From an uncultured Eggerthellaceae bacterium (lineage in GTDB: Bacteria > Actinomycetota > Coriobacteriia > Coriobacteriales > Eggerthellaceae), in the NCBI GenBank assembly GCA_910588205.1, contig CAJUQK010000029.1:1-24368 (forward strand): a stretch of DNA of 24,368 nt. Reading direction: 5' to 3'. This document shows, piece after piece, positions 6,587-13,681 of this stretch. Each line of letters begins with the position of its first letter. The stretch's first letter is position 1. The position numbers and the translations under genes are program-made. The notes under the pieces are model-generated. The model saw nothing but the letters and a program-made list of their open reading frames with translations. It did no database searches and was not told where the DNA came from.

Positions 6587-7426
6587 ATGGCAACTTACGA
6601 GATAACTCTTGATTTGAAAAAACAGACAGTAGTCCCACAGATCGTTGCCACGCGGGTGGGAGATATTGCAAGCTGTAAGATCATAGCCCATCTGACCGAT
6701 GGGGGTTCATTCTATACGATACCCTCTTCTGCCAGTGTTAACTTGATGATCGGCGATGATACTGGTTTCATCCACGGGCAGGAATGCATCAGTTCGTCCG
6801 ACCTTCAAGGGGATACGATCGTTCATACGCTAAGCGAAGTGGTCTTTGCGACGCCCGGTGTTTTCCGCACGGCATACTTTCGGATAGACCATTCGTCGGG
6901 AGCGATCGACTCCACGGAGTCGTTCGTTTTCATTGCGCTGCCTGGGGTTGCAGAAAAGCTGCCCCCGGGATACGTTAGTGAGATACAAGCAACCATTGCC
7001 GCTATGAAGCAGCAAATGGAGCATGTTTGGGGTGCAGAAGAGATCCACAAGGATGCATTCGAGACCTTTCTTCAGGAGAGCCAAGATCGCCTTGATGCTT
7101 CGCTAGAAGAGTGTGCAACAAGGCTGGAAGCTTATCAGAAAGAGACCAATGATGAGGTGATCTCTGTGATCGCCCATGCTCGCGATGCGGCGGCTGACGC
7201 AAGGAATGCAGCCAGCCAAGCATATTCTGAGGCCTCCAGCGCCAGATCAAGGACGGATATAGCTATCAGCCATTCGAGTTCAGCTACTGCAATGGCCAAT
7301 GCTGCAGCTGAGGCTGCCAATGCAGCAACTGAAGCTGCTAATGCAGCCGCGGAATCAGTTCGGAACATCGAAACGATAGAGGATTCAATAGCCGTTCAAG
7401 CCATTGAATCTCTGTTCGCTGCTTAA
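6587..7426 (+). CDS. BppU-like baseplate or neck-fibre protein with alanine-rich coiled coil
   Basis: A protein of 279 residues. ATG 6587 was chosen over an in-frame ATG at 6545 because AGGAGG lies at 6577-6582 and family members start with a short M-x-x-Y-x-I-T strand. Residues 1-130 form the BppU N-terminal type domain (MATYEITLDLKKQTV, then IASCKIIAHLTDGG, and GVFRTAYFRID). Residues 140-270 are a long helical stalk ending in alanine-rich repeats such as AAAEAANAATEAANAAAES. In lactococcal phages BppU links the Dit/Tal core to receptor-binding trimers. The next gene would be the receptor-binding partner. Confidence 0.75.
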   Translation: MATYEITLDLKKQTVVPQIVATRVGDIASCKIIAHLTDGGSFYTIPSSASVNLMIGDDTGFIHGQECISSSDLQGDTIVHTLSEVVFATPGVFRTAYFRIDHSSGAIDSTESFVFIALPGVAEKLPPGYVSEIQATIAAMKQQMEHVWGAEEIHKDAFETFLQESQDRLDASLEECATRLEAYQKETNDEVISVIAHARDAAADARNAASQAYSEASSARSRTDIAISHSSSATAMANAAAEAANAATEAANAAAESVRNIETIEDSIAVQAIESLFAA

Positions 7427-7440
7427 GAGGGGAGGAAGAA

Positions 7441-9003
7441 ATGACAACACCGGATAACGACAAGCTCGTGACATTCGGAACGCTCATGAAGATGTTCGAG
7501 GCATTTGTGGAAAATGCGGACAGACCAGAACCTGTGCGCCCTATCTACGATGAAGCTACGGGGCGCTATACCAATGAGAGCATCGTTGCGTGGATGGAGA
7601 GCTTTGCAGACGGGAAGGTCTACGGTGTACAGGTGCCGCTGTACTCGTTCTCTACTGCCGCGACTGCGACGAAGACAGATGCCAATGCTGGGCTCGTATT
7701 GGAGCCGTCTACGAACGAGGAAGCTGGCCGCAATGACTATCTGAACAAGAAGCTGTTCATGTGCCCGCGCGTGAACGGTGGCGTGGATGCCGATGGCATG
7801 CCCTATGTGACGGCGATCGAAGGTGAGGATGATCGGTTCGATTGCAAGACGGCGAACACTTGGGCCCTGACCCCGGTCTATTATGTGAAGTACACTCAGA
7901 CCGAGGAATACATCTGGCAGCAATACACTGACACCCCCGCGGAAGGATTCAGCGCTTGTGCAGGTGCTTATACGGCTAACGATGTCCTGCGTCCCTACAT
8001 CCTTCGCGCTTGTTATATGGATAGCGACGGTCAGTGCTCATCCAAGAGCGGCACGGTCCCTGCCAGCAATGTTTACGAAGGCGTGCCTGCTCGTTTCAAA
8101 CATAGCTTCTCAGATGATTTCTTCGCATCACGCAACCGTAGCGACGGGATGACATTCCTCAGCTTCGCAGATGTGACCTACATGAACGAATTCATGCAGC
8201 TCATGTTGGGCATGAAGGGTGTGAGCAATAATGCCAAAGGTTACATCCAGGAAATATATTACCTGACAACCGTCGCTGCGAACACGGGGAAGAGTGTGAT
8301 CATTGCCGCCTCCGATGCCTGGATGTTAAGGGTCGGTTCGTACATCTCTGTCGGTACGCAGCATTCTTACGAGTCGCTCGAAGGCTGCTCCATCGCCTAT
8401 TGCGTCCGGATCACCAGGATAGAGGTGTCGGGTGATAAAGCTACGGTGGCTTTAGATGTCCCTGAAGACATCACTACGAATGAGGGCGACTGCGTAACGA
8501 CGGTTCCCTATCGCAACGGTGCTTGCGATGACGTTCTGGGAACCTATGGTTGCTTTGACCTTGAGGGTATGACAGACAAGATGGCACCGTTCCGCTTCCA
8601 GAACATGGAATGGGGTTTGGGTTACGACGAGATCATCGTGAACATGCGATGCTCAAGCACTGGGGATGTGACGATCGCCCCTGATGTCAGCGCTTGCACC
8701 GACTTGATCGCAGAGGACGGATGGCATCCGGTCGGAAAGATGCCTGCTGCTGGGTGGATCCGTGATCACGGTGTGTCTCACGGCGCGCGCATACCCACTG
8801 CAACGAACGCGACGTCAACTACAGGATCCTGCGCGTATTACATGAACAGTGGAGCAGGAAGAAGAGGGTTTGCGATGAGAAGCCGTTATGGCAACGCTAA
8901 TTCAGGTGTGGCGAGTGTGATGACACTTCCAGAAACTAATGGTGGTGCGTTGGTTGGAAGCAGAGCATCATCTATCGGTCATTCTGTCCTGGCAGAGCAG
9001 TAG
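7441..9003 (+). CDS. Tail receptor-binding protein with C-type-lectin-like C-terminus
   Basis: A protein of 520 residues with GGGGAGGAAG ahead of its ATG. The N-terminal LVTFGTLMKMFEAFVENAD looks like a short helical adaptor. The central part (about 60-440) is a long beta-rich domain with many cysteines. The last 100 residues (WHPVGKMPAAGWIRDHG, then RRGFAMRSRYGNANSGVAS and VGSRASSIGH) resemble the end of C-type-lectin or formylglycine-enzyme-like folds used as phage tropism domains, including diversity-generating-retroelement targets. Position before the lysis genes fits a host-recognition protein. Base composition of the last 60 codons looks more AT-rich than the preceding part, suggesting a swapped module. 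Neither a template repeat nor a reverse transcriptase is in the window. Confidence 0.7.
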   Translation: MTTPDNDKLVTFGTLMKMFEAFVENADRPEPVRPIYDEATGRYTNESIVAWMESFADGKVYGVQVPLYSFSTAATATKTDANAGLVLEPSTNEEAGRNDYLNKKLFMCPRVNGGVDADGMPYVTAIEGEDDRFDCKTANTWALTPVYYVKYTQTEEYIWQQYTDTPAEGFSACAGAYTANDVLRPYILRACYMDSDGQCSSKSGTVPASNVYEGVPARFKHSFSDDFFASRNRSDGMTFLSFADVTYMNEFMQLMLGMKGVSNNAKGYIQEIYYLTTVAANTGKSVIIAASDAWMLRVGSYISVGTQHSYESLEGCSIAYCVRITRIEVSGDKATVALDVPEDITTNEGDCVTTVPYRNGACDDVLGTYGCFDLEGMTDKMAPFRFQNMEWGLGYDEIIVNMRCSSTGDVTIAPDVSACTDLIAEDGWHPVGKMPAAGWIRDHGVSHGARIPTATNATSTTGSCAYYMNSGAGRRGFAMRSRYGNANSGVASVMTLPETNGGALVGSRASSIGHSVLAEQ

Positions 9004-9012
9004 GGAGGAGCC

Positions 9013-9069
9013 ATGCAGATGATCTGCTCACTCGTGAGGAGGTGGTGTGGATGGAGGCGTGGTTCCTAG
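9013..9069 (+). CDS. 18-residue micro-ORF upstream of and overlapping the lysis cassette
   Basis: The ATG at 9013 has GGAGG four bases away. The ORF encodes MQMICSLVRRWCGWRRGS and ends at 9067-9069, inside the next gene. The coding region contains the GAGGAGG ribosome site of that gene, so it may couple translation to the receptor-binding gene. It is Arg/Trp/Cys-rich and not recognised. It could be incidental. Confidence 0.25.
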   Translation: MQMICSLVRRWCGWRRGS

Positions 9070-9398
9070 CAGCAGCGGGGTGGCTCCTGGCTCCGGTATG
9101 CTCAGGCTTGATAGTAGGCTTTGCCAACAAAGCCAAGCAGAACAAGGAGTTGCATATTCGACTGGAGCGCGATAAGAGCGCCCATGACCAACTCGTGGAT
9201 AAAGGTATGAAGGTATTGCTTCGACGTGAGCTCGTAGACGCTTACCGCGACCACGTGACCAACTCTCTACCTCTCACAGTGGAGCGTTTTCATGAGATAA
9301 CGGAGGTTCATGCCACCTATAACGGCTTCGGAGGCAATGGCACAGGTGATGCGATCTATGACGCTATTGCTGAGAAGCAGATACATATCGTCAAGTAA
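9051..9398 (+). CDS. Small phage membrane protein (lysis-cassette associated)
   Basis: A protein of 115 residues. ATG 9051 was chosen because GAGGAGG (9036-9042) is eight bases upstream; GTG 9042 would start within that site. The N-terminal segment WFLAAAGWLLAPVCSGLIVGF is a membrane helix, followed by a charged helix and a C-terminal YNGFGGNGTGDAIYDAI. The GGNGT motif after an H/Y-x-x-Y helix is common in small siphoprophage proteins encoded beside holins (recollection, function not established). It is probably a holin-related or spanin-like accessory protein anchored in the membrane. It sits immediately before the holin. Confidence 0.6.
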   Translation: MEAWFLAAAGWLLAPVCSGLIVGFANKAKQNKELHIRLERDKSAHDQLVDKGMKVLLRRELVDAYRDHVTNSLPLTVERFHEITEVHATYNGFGGNGTGDAIYDAIAEKQIHIVK

Positions 9399-9403
9399 GG
9401 AGA

Positions 9404-9658
9404 ATGGTCATATTGGAACATGAGAAGAACATCGTGCGAATGGTATCTGAAGGGTTTGTAGCATGGTGCGCGGATGCGTCTCCCGCAGCACGCCTGGAGC
9501 GCACTATCGCTCAGGGTCTCATTGGTGTAGCTATTGGCATTTTCACGGGCTTTGTCGGTGCTCCTGAGTGGATACAGGTGGGTATAGTGCCCGTCGTGAT
9601 GGCCATGTTGGCGCCTATCCAGGCTCAGATCGGCAAGTCGCTGGAAGAGGGCGCCTGA
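9404..9658 (+). CDS. Holin
   Basis: A protein of up to 84 residues with two membrane-helix candidates, GLIGVAIGIFTGFVG (about 38-52) and IQVGIVPVVMAMLAPI (about 57-72), separated by a short turn. A charged N-terminus and the location directly before the endolysin fit a small phage holin. AAGGAG at 9397-9402 is only one base from ATG 9404 but ten bases from an in-frame TTG at 9413, so the real start may be TTG 9413 (three residues shorter). Its TGA overlaps the endolysin ATG. Holins form membrane lesions that release or activate the endolysin at the end of the lytic programme. Confidence 0.7.
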   Translation: MVILEHEKNIVRMVSEGFVAWCADASPAARLERTIAQGLIGVAIGIFTGFVGAPEWIQVGIVPVVMAMLAPIQAQIGKSLEEGA

Positions 9659-10368
9659 TGGCTGGGAGCGTCTCGAAGCTTTGCGAGCGGATGCGCTACT
9701 GGTGCGAAGAGGCGAACCTGGGCTACGACCAGTCAAACCGTTGGGATATCAGAGTGGGAGGAGAGTGCGACTGCTCGTCCCTGGTCTACTGGTGTCTTTG
9801 GGAGGCGGGGTTCCTGCCCGAGAAGCCTACCTGGGGCAATACGGCCACCCTAAGCGTGGAGCTGACCAAGCGGGGCTGGAAGCGTATCGCCCCGAAGGGA
9901 AATCCGCAAGTGGGGGATATCCTTCTGAACGACGTCTACCACGTTGCTGTCTGCACCGCTCCGGGCATAATGTCCTATGCCTCAATCGATGAGAATGGGA
10001 ATGCGTCTGGCGGGCAAGCAGGAGATCAAACAGGCCGCGAGACGCGTACAGTGAGCGGATTCGCTTATGCGCGTGGCTGGGACTGCTATCTTCGCTATAA
10101 GGACTCCGAAGATGCATTTCTGCCAACAGGAACAGGAGGCAAGGTCAAGGTGTTCATGTTCGGTTACGTCAATAAACAGAGCAGCGTAGGTAATCCAGTA
10201 AAGGTGTGTCAGGCGGCACTCAACGTTCGCAATAACGCAGGATTAGTCGTGGATGGTTCCTGTGGCCCCAAGACCGTTGCAGCTATCAGGGCATGGCAGA
10301 GGATCCATGGGTTAGAGGTAGATGGTTCCTGCGGACCGCTTACATGGCAGTCTCTTCTGACGGCGTAG
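9658..10368 (+). CDS. Endolysin: cysteine peptidase/amidase plus peptidoglycan-binding domain
   Basis: A protein of 236 residues whose ATG overlaps the holin stop. The N-terminal domain (1-150) has the pattern YWCEEANLGYDQSNRWDI then GGECDCSSLVYWCLWEAGF, matching phage amidase-5/NlpC-P60-like hydrolases. Cys39 and His95 (DVYHVAVC) are the likely catalytic pair. The C-terminal domain (about 176-236) is a PG_binding_1 fold with VDGSCGPKTVAAIRAWQ and a final VDGSCGPLTW. The enzyme would cut peptidoglycan for particle release or, in a tailocin, producer-cell lysis. It has no signal peptide, so release depends on the holin. It is the last gene of the operon. Confidence 0.88.
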   Translation: MAGSVSKLCERMRYWCEEANLGYDQSNRWDIRVGGECDCSSLVYWCLWEAGFLPEKPTWGNTATLSVELTKRGWKRIAPKGNPQVGDILLNDVYHVAVCTAPGIMSYASIDENGNASGGQAGDQTGRETRTVSGFAYARGWDCYLRYKDSEDAFLPTGTGGKVKVFMFGYVNKQSSVGNPVKVCQAALNVRNNAGLVVDGSCGPKTVAAIRAWQRIHGLEVDGSCGPLTWQSLLTA

Positions 10369-10390
10369 GATCAACAGAGGGCCTCTTGCG
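10369..10390. other. 22-base junction between endolysin and convergent host gene
   Basis: The endolysin stop and the convergent minus-strand stop are separated by only 22 bases, containing AGAGGGCCTCT. There is no convincing terminator with a T-run and no attachment-site duplication that can be matched to the left end. It marks the right boundary of the tail cluster. Confidence 0.5.
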
Positions 10391-11140
10391 TTATGCGAAG
10401 GGGTATTCCGCATCTGAGGCTAACAGGATGTAGTTGTCTGCGCCTCCGAATTCTGCATCCGTAGCATCCAGGATGTTCACATGGTTGAAGGCCCCATTCA
10501 ATGCGTTCATCAGTTTGAAGAGCTCATAGGCTCCCTCTCGGCTCGAGTCTGTCACCACGTTCTGCGCATAGATCCCACCAGAATTCAAGCGGTCTTTGAC
10601 CAAGGCGAAGAAGTTCTCCGTGGTGAAGTGCTCAGGTACGGTAGTTCCTTGGAACACGTCATTGATGATAGCATCGTAAGCATCCGTTGAGCGCTGGAGG
10701 AATTCGGCTCCATCTTCGCAGAAGATGCGGAGGCGGTCCCCTTCGCCCGCTTTCGCCAACCCCTCCTCCAGGCGATCGAGATAGAAGTGCTTCCGGGCTA
10801 TCTCTACGATGCAGGGGTCCACTTCCACCACATCCAGGGAGAGGCGCTTGTGGGTGGTGAGCGCATGCTTGGGCCAGGCGAAGCCGCCCCCGCCCAAAAG
10901 GAGCACGCGGTCCATGGTATGGCCGCTCCTCTCTGCCTGGAAGAGGGCGTCGAAGCTGCGGAAGTACTCGAAGGGGAGTTCCGCCCATCTCTCTCCTTCG
11001 AGGGAGGCGCTTTGGAAGGTCCCTGCCAATTCCATGATGCGCACCCGTTCTCCCTGGGCATTCGGCATGCAAATCACGTGGAGGGGCCCGAAGAGGGTGT
11101 CGTAGGTGCGCCTTGAGAGCAGGCGGTCCAAGAATCCCAT
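10391..11140 (-). CDS. Spermidine-synthase-fold methyltransferase-like protein
   Basis: A protein of 249 residues. Motif I is LLLGGGGFAWPK (80-91), the acidic ligand site is VVEVDP (105-109), a second acidic site is FCEDGAEFL (140-148) and the catalytic-type segment is YDAIINDVFQG (155-165). These match the spermidine/spermine synthase superfamily, which transfers aminopropyl groups from decarboxylated SAM. Many actinobacterial members of this length have unproven substrates, so polyamine synthesis is not certain. There is no membrane segment. The ATG overlaps the stop of the upstream methyltransferase gene as TGATG, indicating a two-gene coupled operon. It is convergent with the phage endolysin. 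Confidence 0.75.
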   Translation of the reverse strand: MGFLDRLLSRRTYDTLFGPLHVICMPNAQGERVRIMELAGTFQSASLEGERWAELPFEYFRSFDALFQAERSGHTMDRVLLLGGGGFAWPKHALTTHKRLSLDVVEVDPCIVEIARKHFYLDRLEEGLAKAGEGDRLRIFCEDGAEFLQRSTDAYDAIINDVFQGTTVPEHFTTENFFALVKDRLNSGGIYAQNVVTDSSREGAYELFKLMNALNGAFNHVNILDATDAEFGGADNYILLASDAEYPFA

Positions 11141-11880
11141 CAGGCCCTCCGGAAGAGGAGGTAGCGGTTCAGGTCACCGGTCTTGCCGTCGGCGCAGAAG
11201 TCGTCCACCACCAGCGCCCCGTGGGCTTCCGCTCGGTCCCGCAGGTGATCTATCTCATCATCGGAGAAGCTGTGGCAGAAGCGGAAGGCATCTGCTTCTG
11301 CCTGCCATCCTAAGAAGGCATCCCCTGGCTCCTCCAAAGCGATGCCGAACTTCTCCTGGGCACGCTCTGTGATACGCGTGGCCTTGGAAGCGAGCCGTTC
11401 GTCCAGGGAGAACCGCCAGAAGGAGACAGCGCACAGGCCGCCTGGCTGCGTCAGGGTGAGCAAAGAATCCAAGAGCGCTTCTCGAAGATGCGCGGTAGGT
11501 ACATGGTGCATGAACCCAAAGCAGACACAAAGGCTGCACGGAGGGATGGAAAGTCCTGCCAAGGATCCTTCTTCAGCCAGCATCCCTATGAGATCGGCTT
11601 CGGTGCGATGGAGGGTGAACGCTTCCGGTGCAGGTTCTGCCAAGAGCGCAGGGCAGCCGTCCACTCCAAAGGCTTGGCCCATGAACCCCGCATCGGCCAA
11701 GAATCGCTCGAAGCGCAGGTTCCCACAGGCGATATCTGTCACGAAAAGGCGCGGCTCGCTCAGGTGGCTCACCAGGCGCTTCCAGCCCTCCCAGCCATCC
11801 TGACGCGTGGCTGAGAAAGAGGGAGCATGCTCCTCATAGAAGGTGCGGGTGATGAGCGCGATGTCGCTGATCTGTTCCAT
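11140..11880 (-). CDS. Trm9-like SAM-dependent methyltransferase
   Basis: A protein of 246 residues. Class I methyltransferase motif I is DIACGNLRFERF (49-60), followed by GVDGCPALL (72-80) and the FGFMHHVPTAHLREAL segment (121-136). The C-terminal part, DAFLGWQAEADAFRFCHSF (187-205) then GDLNRYLLFRR, parallels the GD-x-F-x-P-W, R-Y-x-H and N-x-x-x-L-x-R pattern of Trm9/ALKBH8 enzymes, which methylate 5-carboxymethyluridine at the tRNA wobble position. Its location 23 bases from a divergent Elp3 gene supports that role. It has no recognisable Shine-Dalgarno; a TATACT box ends seven bases before the ATG, so the mRNA is probably leaderless. A generic methyltransferase role is the alternative. 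Confidence 0.72.
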   Translation of the reverse strand: MEQISDIALITRTFYEEHAPSFSATRQDGWEGWKRLVSHLSEPRLFVTDIACGNLRFERFLADAGFMGQAFGVDGCPALLAEPAPEAFTLHRTEADLIGMLAEEGSLAGLSIPPCSLCVCFGFMHHVPTAHLREALLDSLLTLTQPGGLCAVSFWRFSLDERLASKATRITERAQEKFGIALEEPGDAFLGWQAEADAFRFCHSFSDDEIDHLRDRAEAHGALVVDDFCADGKTGDLNRYLLFRRA

Positions 11881-11887
11881 GGGTGCA

Positions 11888-11895
11888 AGTATAAT
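11888..11895. promoter_or_regulatory. Overlapping divergent -10 boxes for leaderless transcripts
   Basis: Plus strand TATAAT (11890-11895) ends eight bases before the Elp3 ATG. Minus strand TATACT (11893-11888) ends seven bases before the methyltransferase ATG. Neither gene has a Shine-Dalgarno within the 23-base gap. Both transcripts should start at or next to the start codon, and the two polymerases would compete for the same site. The -35 elements would fall inside the opposite coding region and are weak. Confidence 0.6.
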
Positions 11896-11903
11896 CGCTG
11901 GTC

Positions 11904-13676
11904 ATGGAAGAGGCTTTGAAGCACATAGCAGAGCGCCTGCGGGCGGGGGAGGACATCACGCCCAAGCAGCTCGAGCGCATCTTGCGCCAGCAGAGCCGTA
12001 AGCTGGCAGACCCATCCCAGCGCCTTTCCAAACGCGCTCTCATGGGTTGGTACATGCAGCAGCGGGCACGGCGGAGCGCCTTTTGGGTATCCCTCCAGCT
12101 GGATAAGGCCCACGATGACGCCCTTATCCGGCTCTTGCGGGCGAAGCCTCGCCGGACCGCATCGGGGGTAGCTACGGTCACCGTGCTCACGAAGCCGTGG
12201 CCCTGCCGAGCCGATTGCCTCTACTGTCCCAATGATGTGCGCATGCCCAAGAGCTACCTAGCCCAAGAGCCTGCCTGTCAGCGAGCGGAGCGGTGCTCCT
12301 TCGATCCCTATCTTCAGGTGGCGGCCCGTCTGGGCATGCTGGGGTCCATGGGGCATAACACGGACAAAGTGGAGCTTATCGTGCTAGGTGGCACCTGGTT
12401 CGACTATCCGTCCTCCTACCGGCTGTGGTTCGTCTGCCAGCTCTTCCGGGCCCTGGATGACTTCGGCACCCCTCGGCTCTCGGAAGAAGCCCAGCGCAGG
12501 AAGGCACTCTATGAACGCTGGCCCAAGGCTCCAGAAGCGCTCTTCGCATCTCTCCAATCCCAAGTGGATAGGGGAGGGCTCGGCTACCCAGAGGCTCTGA
12601 GGGAGTTACCGGGCTTTCCAGGAGCCCAGGAGCTCGAAGACGAGGTCAGCTGGGAGAGGCTGACAGCCTTGCACAAGGCCAACGAGACAGCTCAGGTCCG
12701 CTGCGTGGGGCTGGTGGTGGAGACGCGGCCTGACACCCTGTCCCCTGATACCCTCACCGAACTGCGGCGGCTGGGCGTGACGAAGGTGCAGCTGGGCATC
12801 CAGAGCCTTGATGAGGCCATCTTGGCCCAGAATTGCCGTACGGGGTCTGTCCGGGATGTGGAACGGGCCTTGGCGCTCCTGCGCCTGTTCGGTTTCAAGT
12901 CCCATGTCCATATGATGGCGAATCTCTTAGGGGGAAGCCCTGAGGGAGACCTGGAGCAGTACCGCAGGCTCATGGAGGATGAGCGCTATCTGCCCGACGA
13001 GGTGAAGCTCTACCCCTGCGCCTTGGTTGAGAGCGCGCATCTGACAGAGGCTCATGAGGCGGGGTCATGGCAGCCCTACGGGGAAGAGGAGCTCGTGGAT
13101 CTGCTGGCCGCCTGCGTGCGGGTCACGCCCGTCCATACCCGCATATCCCGCATGATCCGGGACATCCCCTCTCAAGATATCCTCGTTGGCTGCAAGAAGA
13201 CGAACCTGCGCCAGATCGTGGAGGGAACGCTGGGCGATCATCCAACGGATGAACCTGTCAGGGAGATGCGCCTGCGGGAAGTGGCCACGGATGCCTTAGA
13301 CGAAGTAACCCTTCGCTTGGAAGAGGTGCCCTATCGGACGAGCAACACCGACGAGGTGTTCCTCCAATGGGTGGATGGCAAAGGTGCTCTGGCTGCATTC
13401 TTGAGGTTGTCCCTGCCTCGGGAGGCTGCTCCGTGGGGTAACCATACTGCCATGATCCGAGAGGTCCATGTCTATGGTCGTGCCTCCCGGATCCATGAGA
13501 GCGAAGAGGGCAACCAGCATCTCGGGTTGGGCAAGCAGCTGGTGGAGCGGGCTTGTGCGCTGGCGAAGACCGCGGGCTATGAGGCCGTCTTCGTCATCAG
13601 TGCGGTGGGTACCCGTGCCTATTACCGCAGCCTAGGCTTCCAGGATGCGTGGCTCTATCAGGAGAGGCGCCTCTAA
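11904..13676 (+). CDS. Elp3-type tRNA wobble-uridine carboxymethylase (radical SAM plus GNAT)
   Basis: A protein of 590 residues. The radical SAM cluster motif is TKPWPCRADCLYCPND with Cys101, Cys105 and Cys108, followed by RMPKSYL and QRAERCSFDPYLQ, characteristic of Elp3. Later motifs are VGLVVETRPDTLS, VQLGIQSLD and the KLYPCALVESAHL segment. The C-terminal acetyltransferase domain has HLGLGKQLVERA (from about 539) and AYYRSLGF. Elp3 uses acetyl-CoA and SAM to add a carboxymethyl group to U34 of tRNA. In eukaryotes it is part of Elongator; bacterial forms act alone. Overall length and domain order are complete. It is divergent from the Trm9-like gene with a perfect TATAAT eight bases before the ATG. 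It ends five bases from convergent thrH. Confidence 0.9.
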   Translation: MEEALKHIAERLRAGEDITPKQLERILRQQSRKLADPSQRLSKRALMGWYMQQRARRSAFWVSLQLDKAHDDALIRLLRAKPRRTASGVATVTVLTKPWPCRADCLYCPNDVRMPKSYLAQEPACQRAERCSFDPYLQVAARLGMLGSMGHNTDKVELIVLGGTWFDYPSSYRLWFVCQLFRALDDFGTPRLSEEAQRRKALYERWPKAPEALFASLQSQVDRGGLGYPEALRELPGFPGAQELEDEVSWERLTALHKANETAQVRCVGLVVETRPDTLSPDTLTELRRLGVTKVQLGIQSLDEAILAQNCRTGSVRDVERALALLRLFGFKSHVHMMANLLGGSPEGDLEQYRRLMEDERYLPDEVKLYPCALVESAHLTEAHEAGSWQPYGEEELVDLLAACVRVTPVHTRISRMIRDIPSQDILVGCKKTNLRQIVEGTLGDHPTDEPVREMRLREVATDALDEVTLRLEEVPYRTSNTDEVFLQWVDGKGALAAFLRLSLPREAAPWGNHTAMIREVHVYGRASRIHESEEGNQHLGLGKQLVERACALAKTAGYEAVFVISAVGTRAYYRSLGFQDAWLYQERRL

Positions 13677-13681
13677 GGCTT

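Noticed and set aside
7441..9003. A full diversity-generating retroelement
   Set aside because: No reverse transcriptase and no template repeat of the C-terminal segment in the window.
10481..11814. Plus-strand ORFs opposite the two minus-strand enzymes
   Set aside because: Low-complexity translations without motifs, antisense to clear methyltransferase-fold genes.
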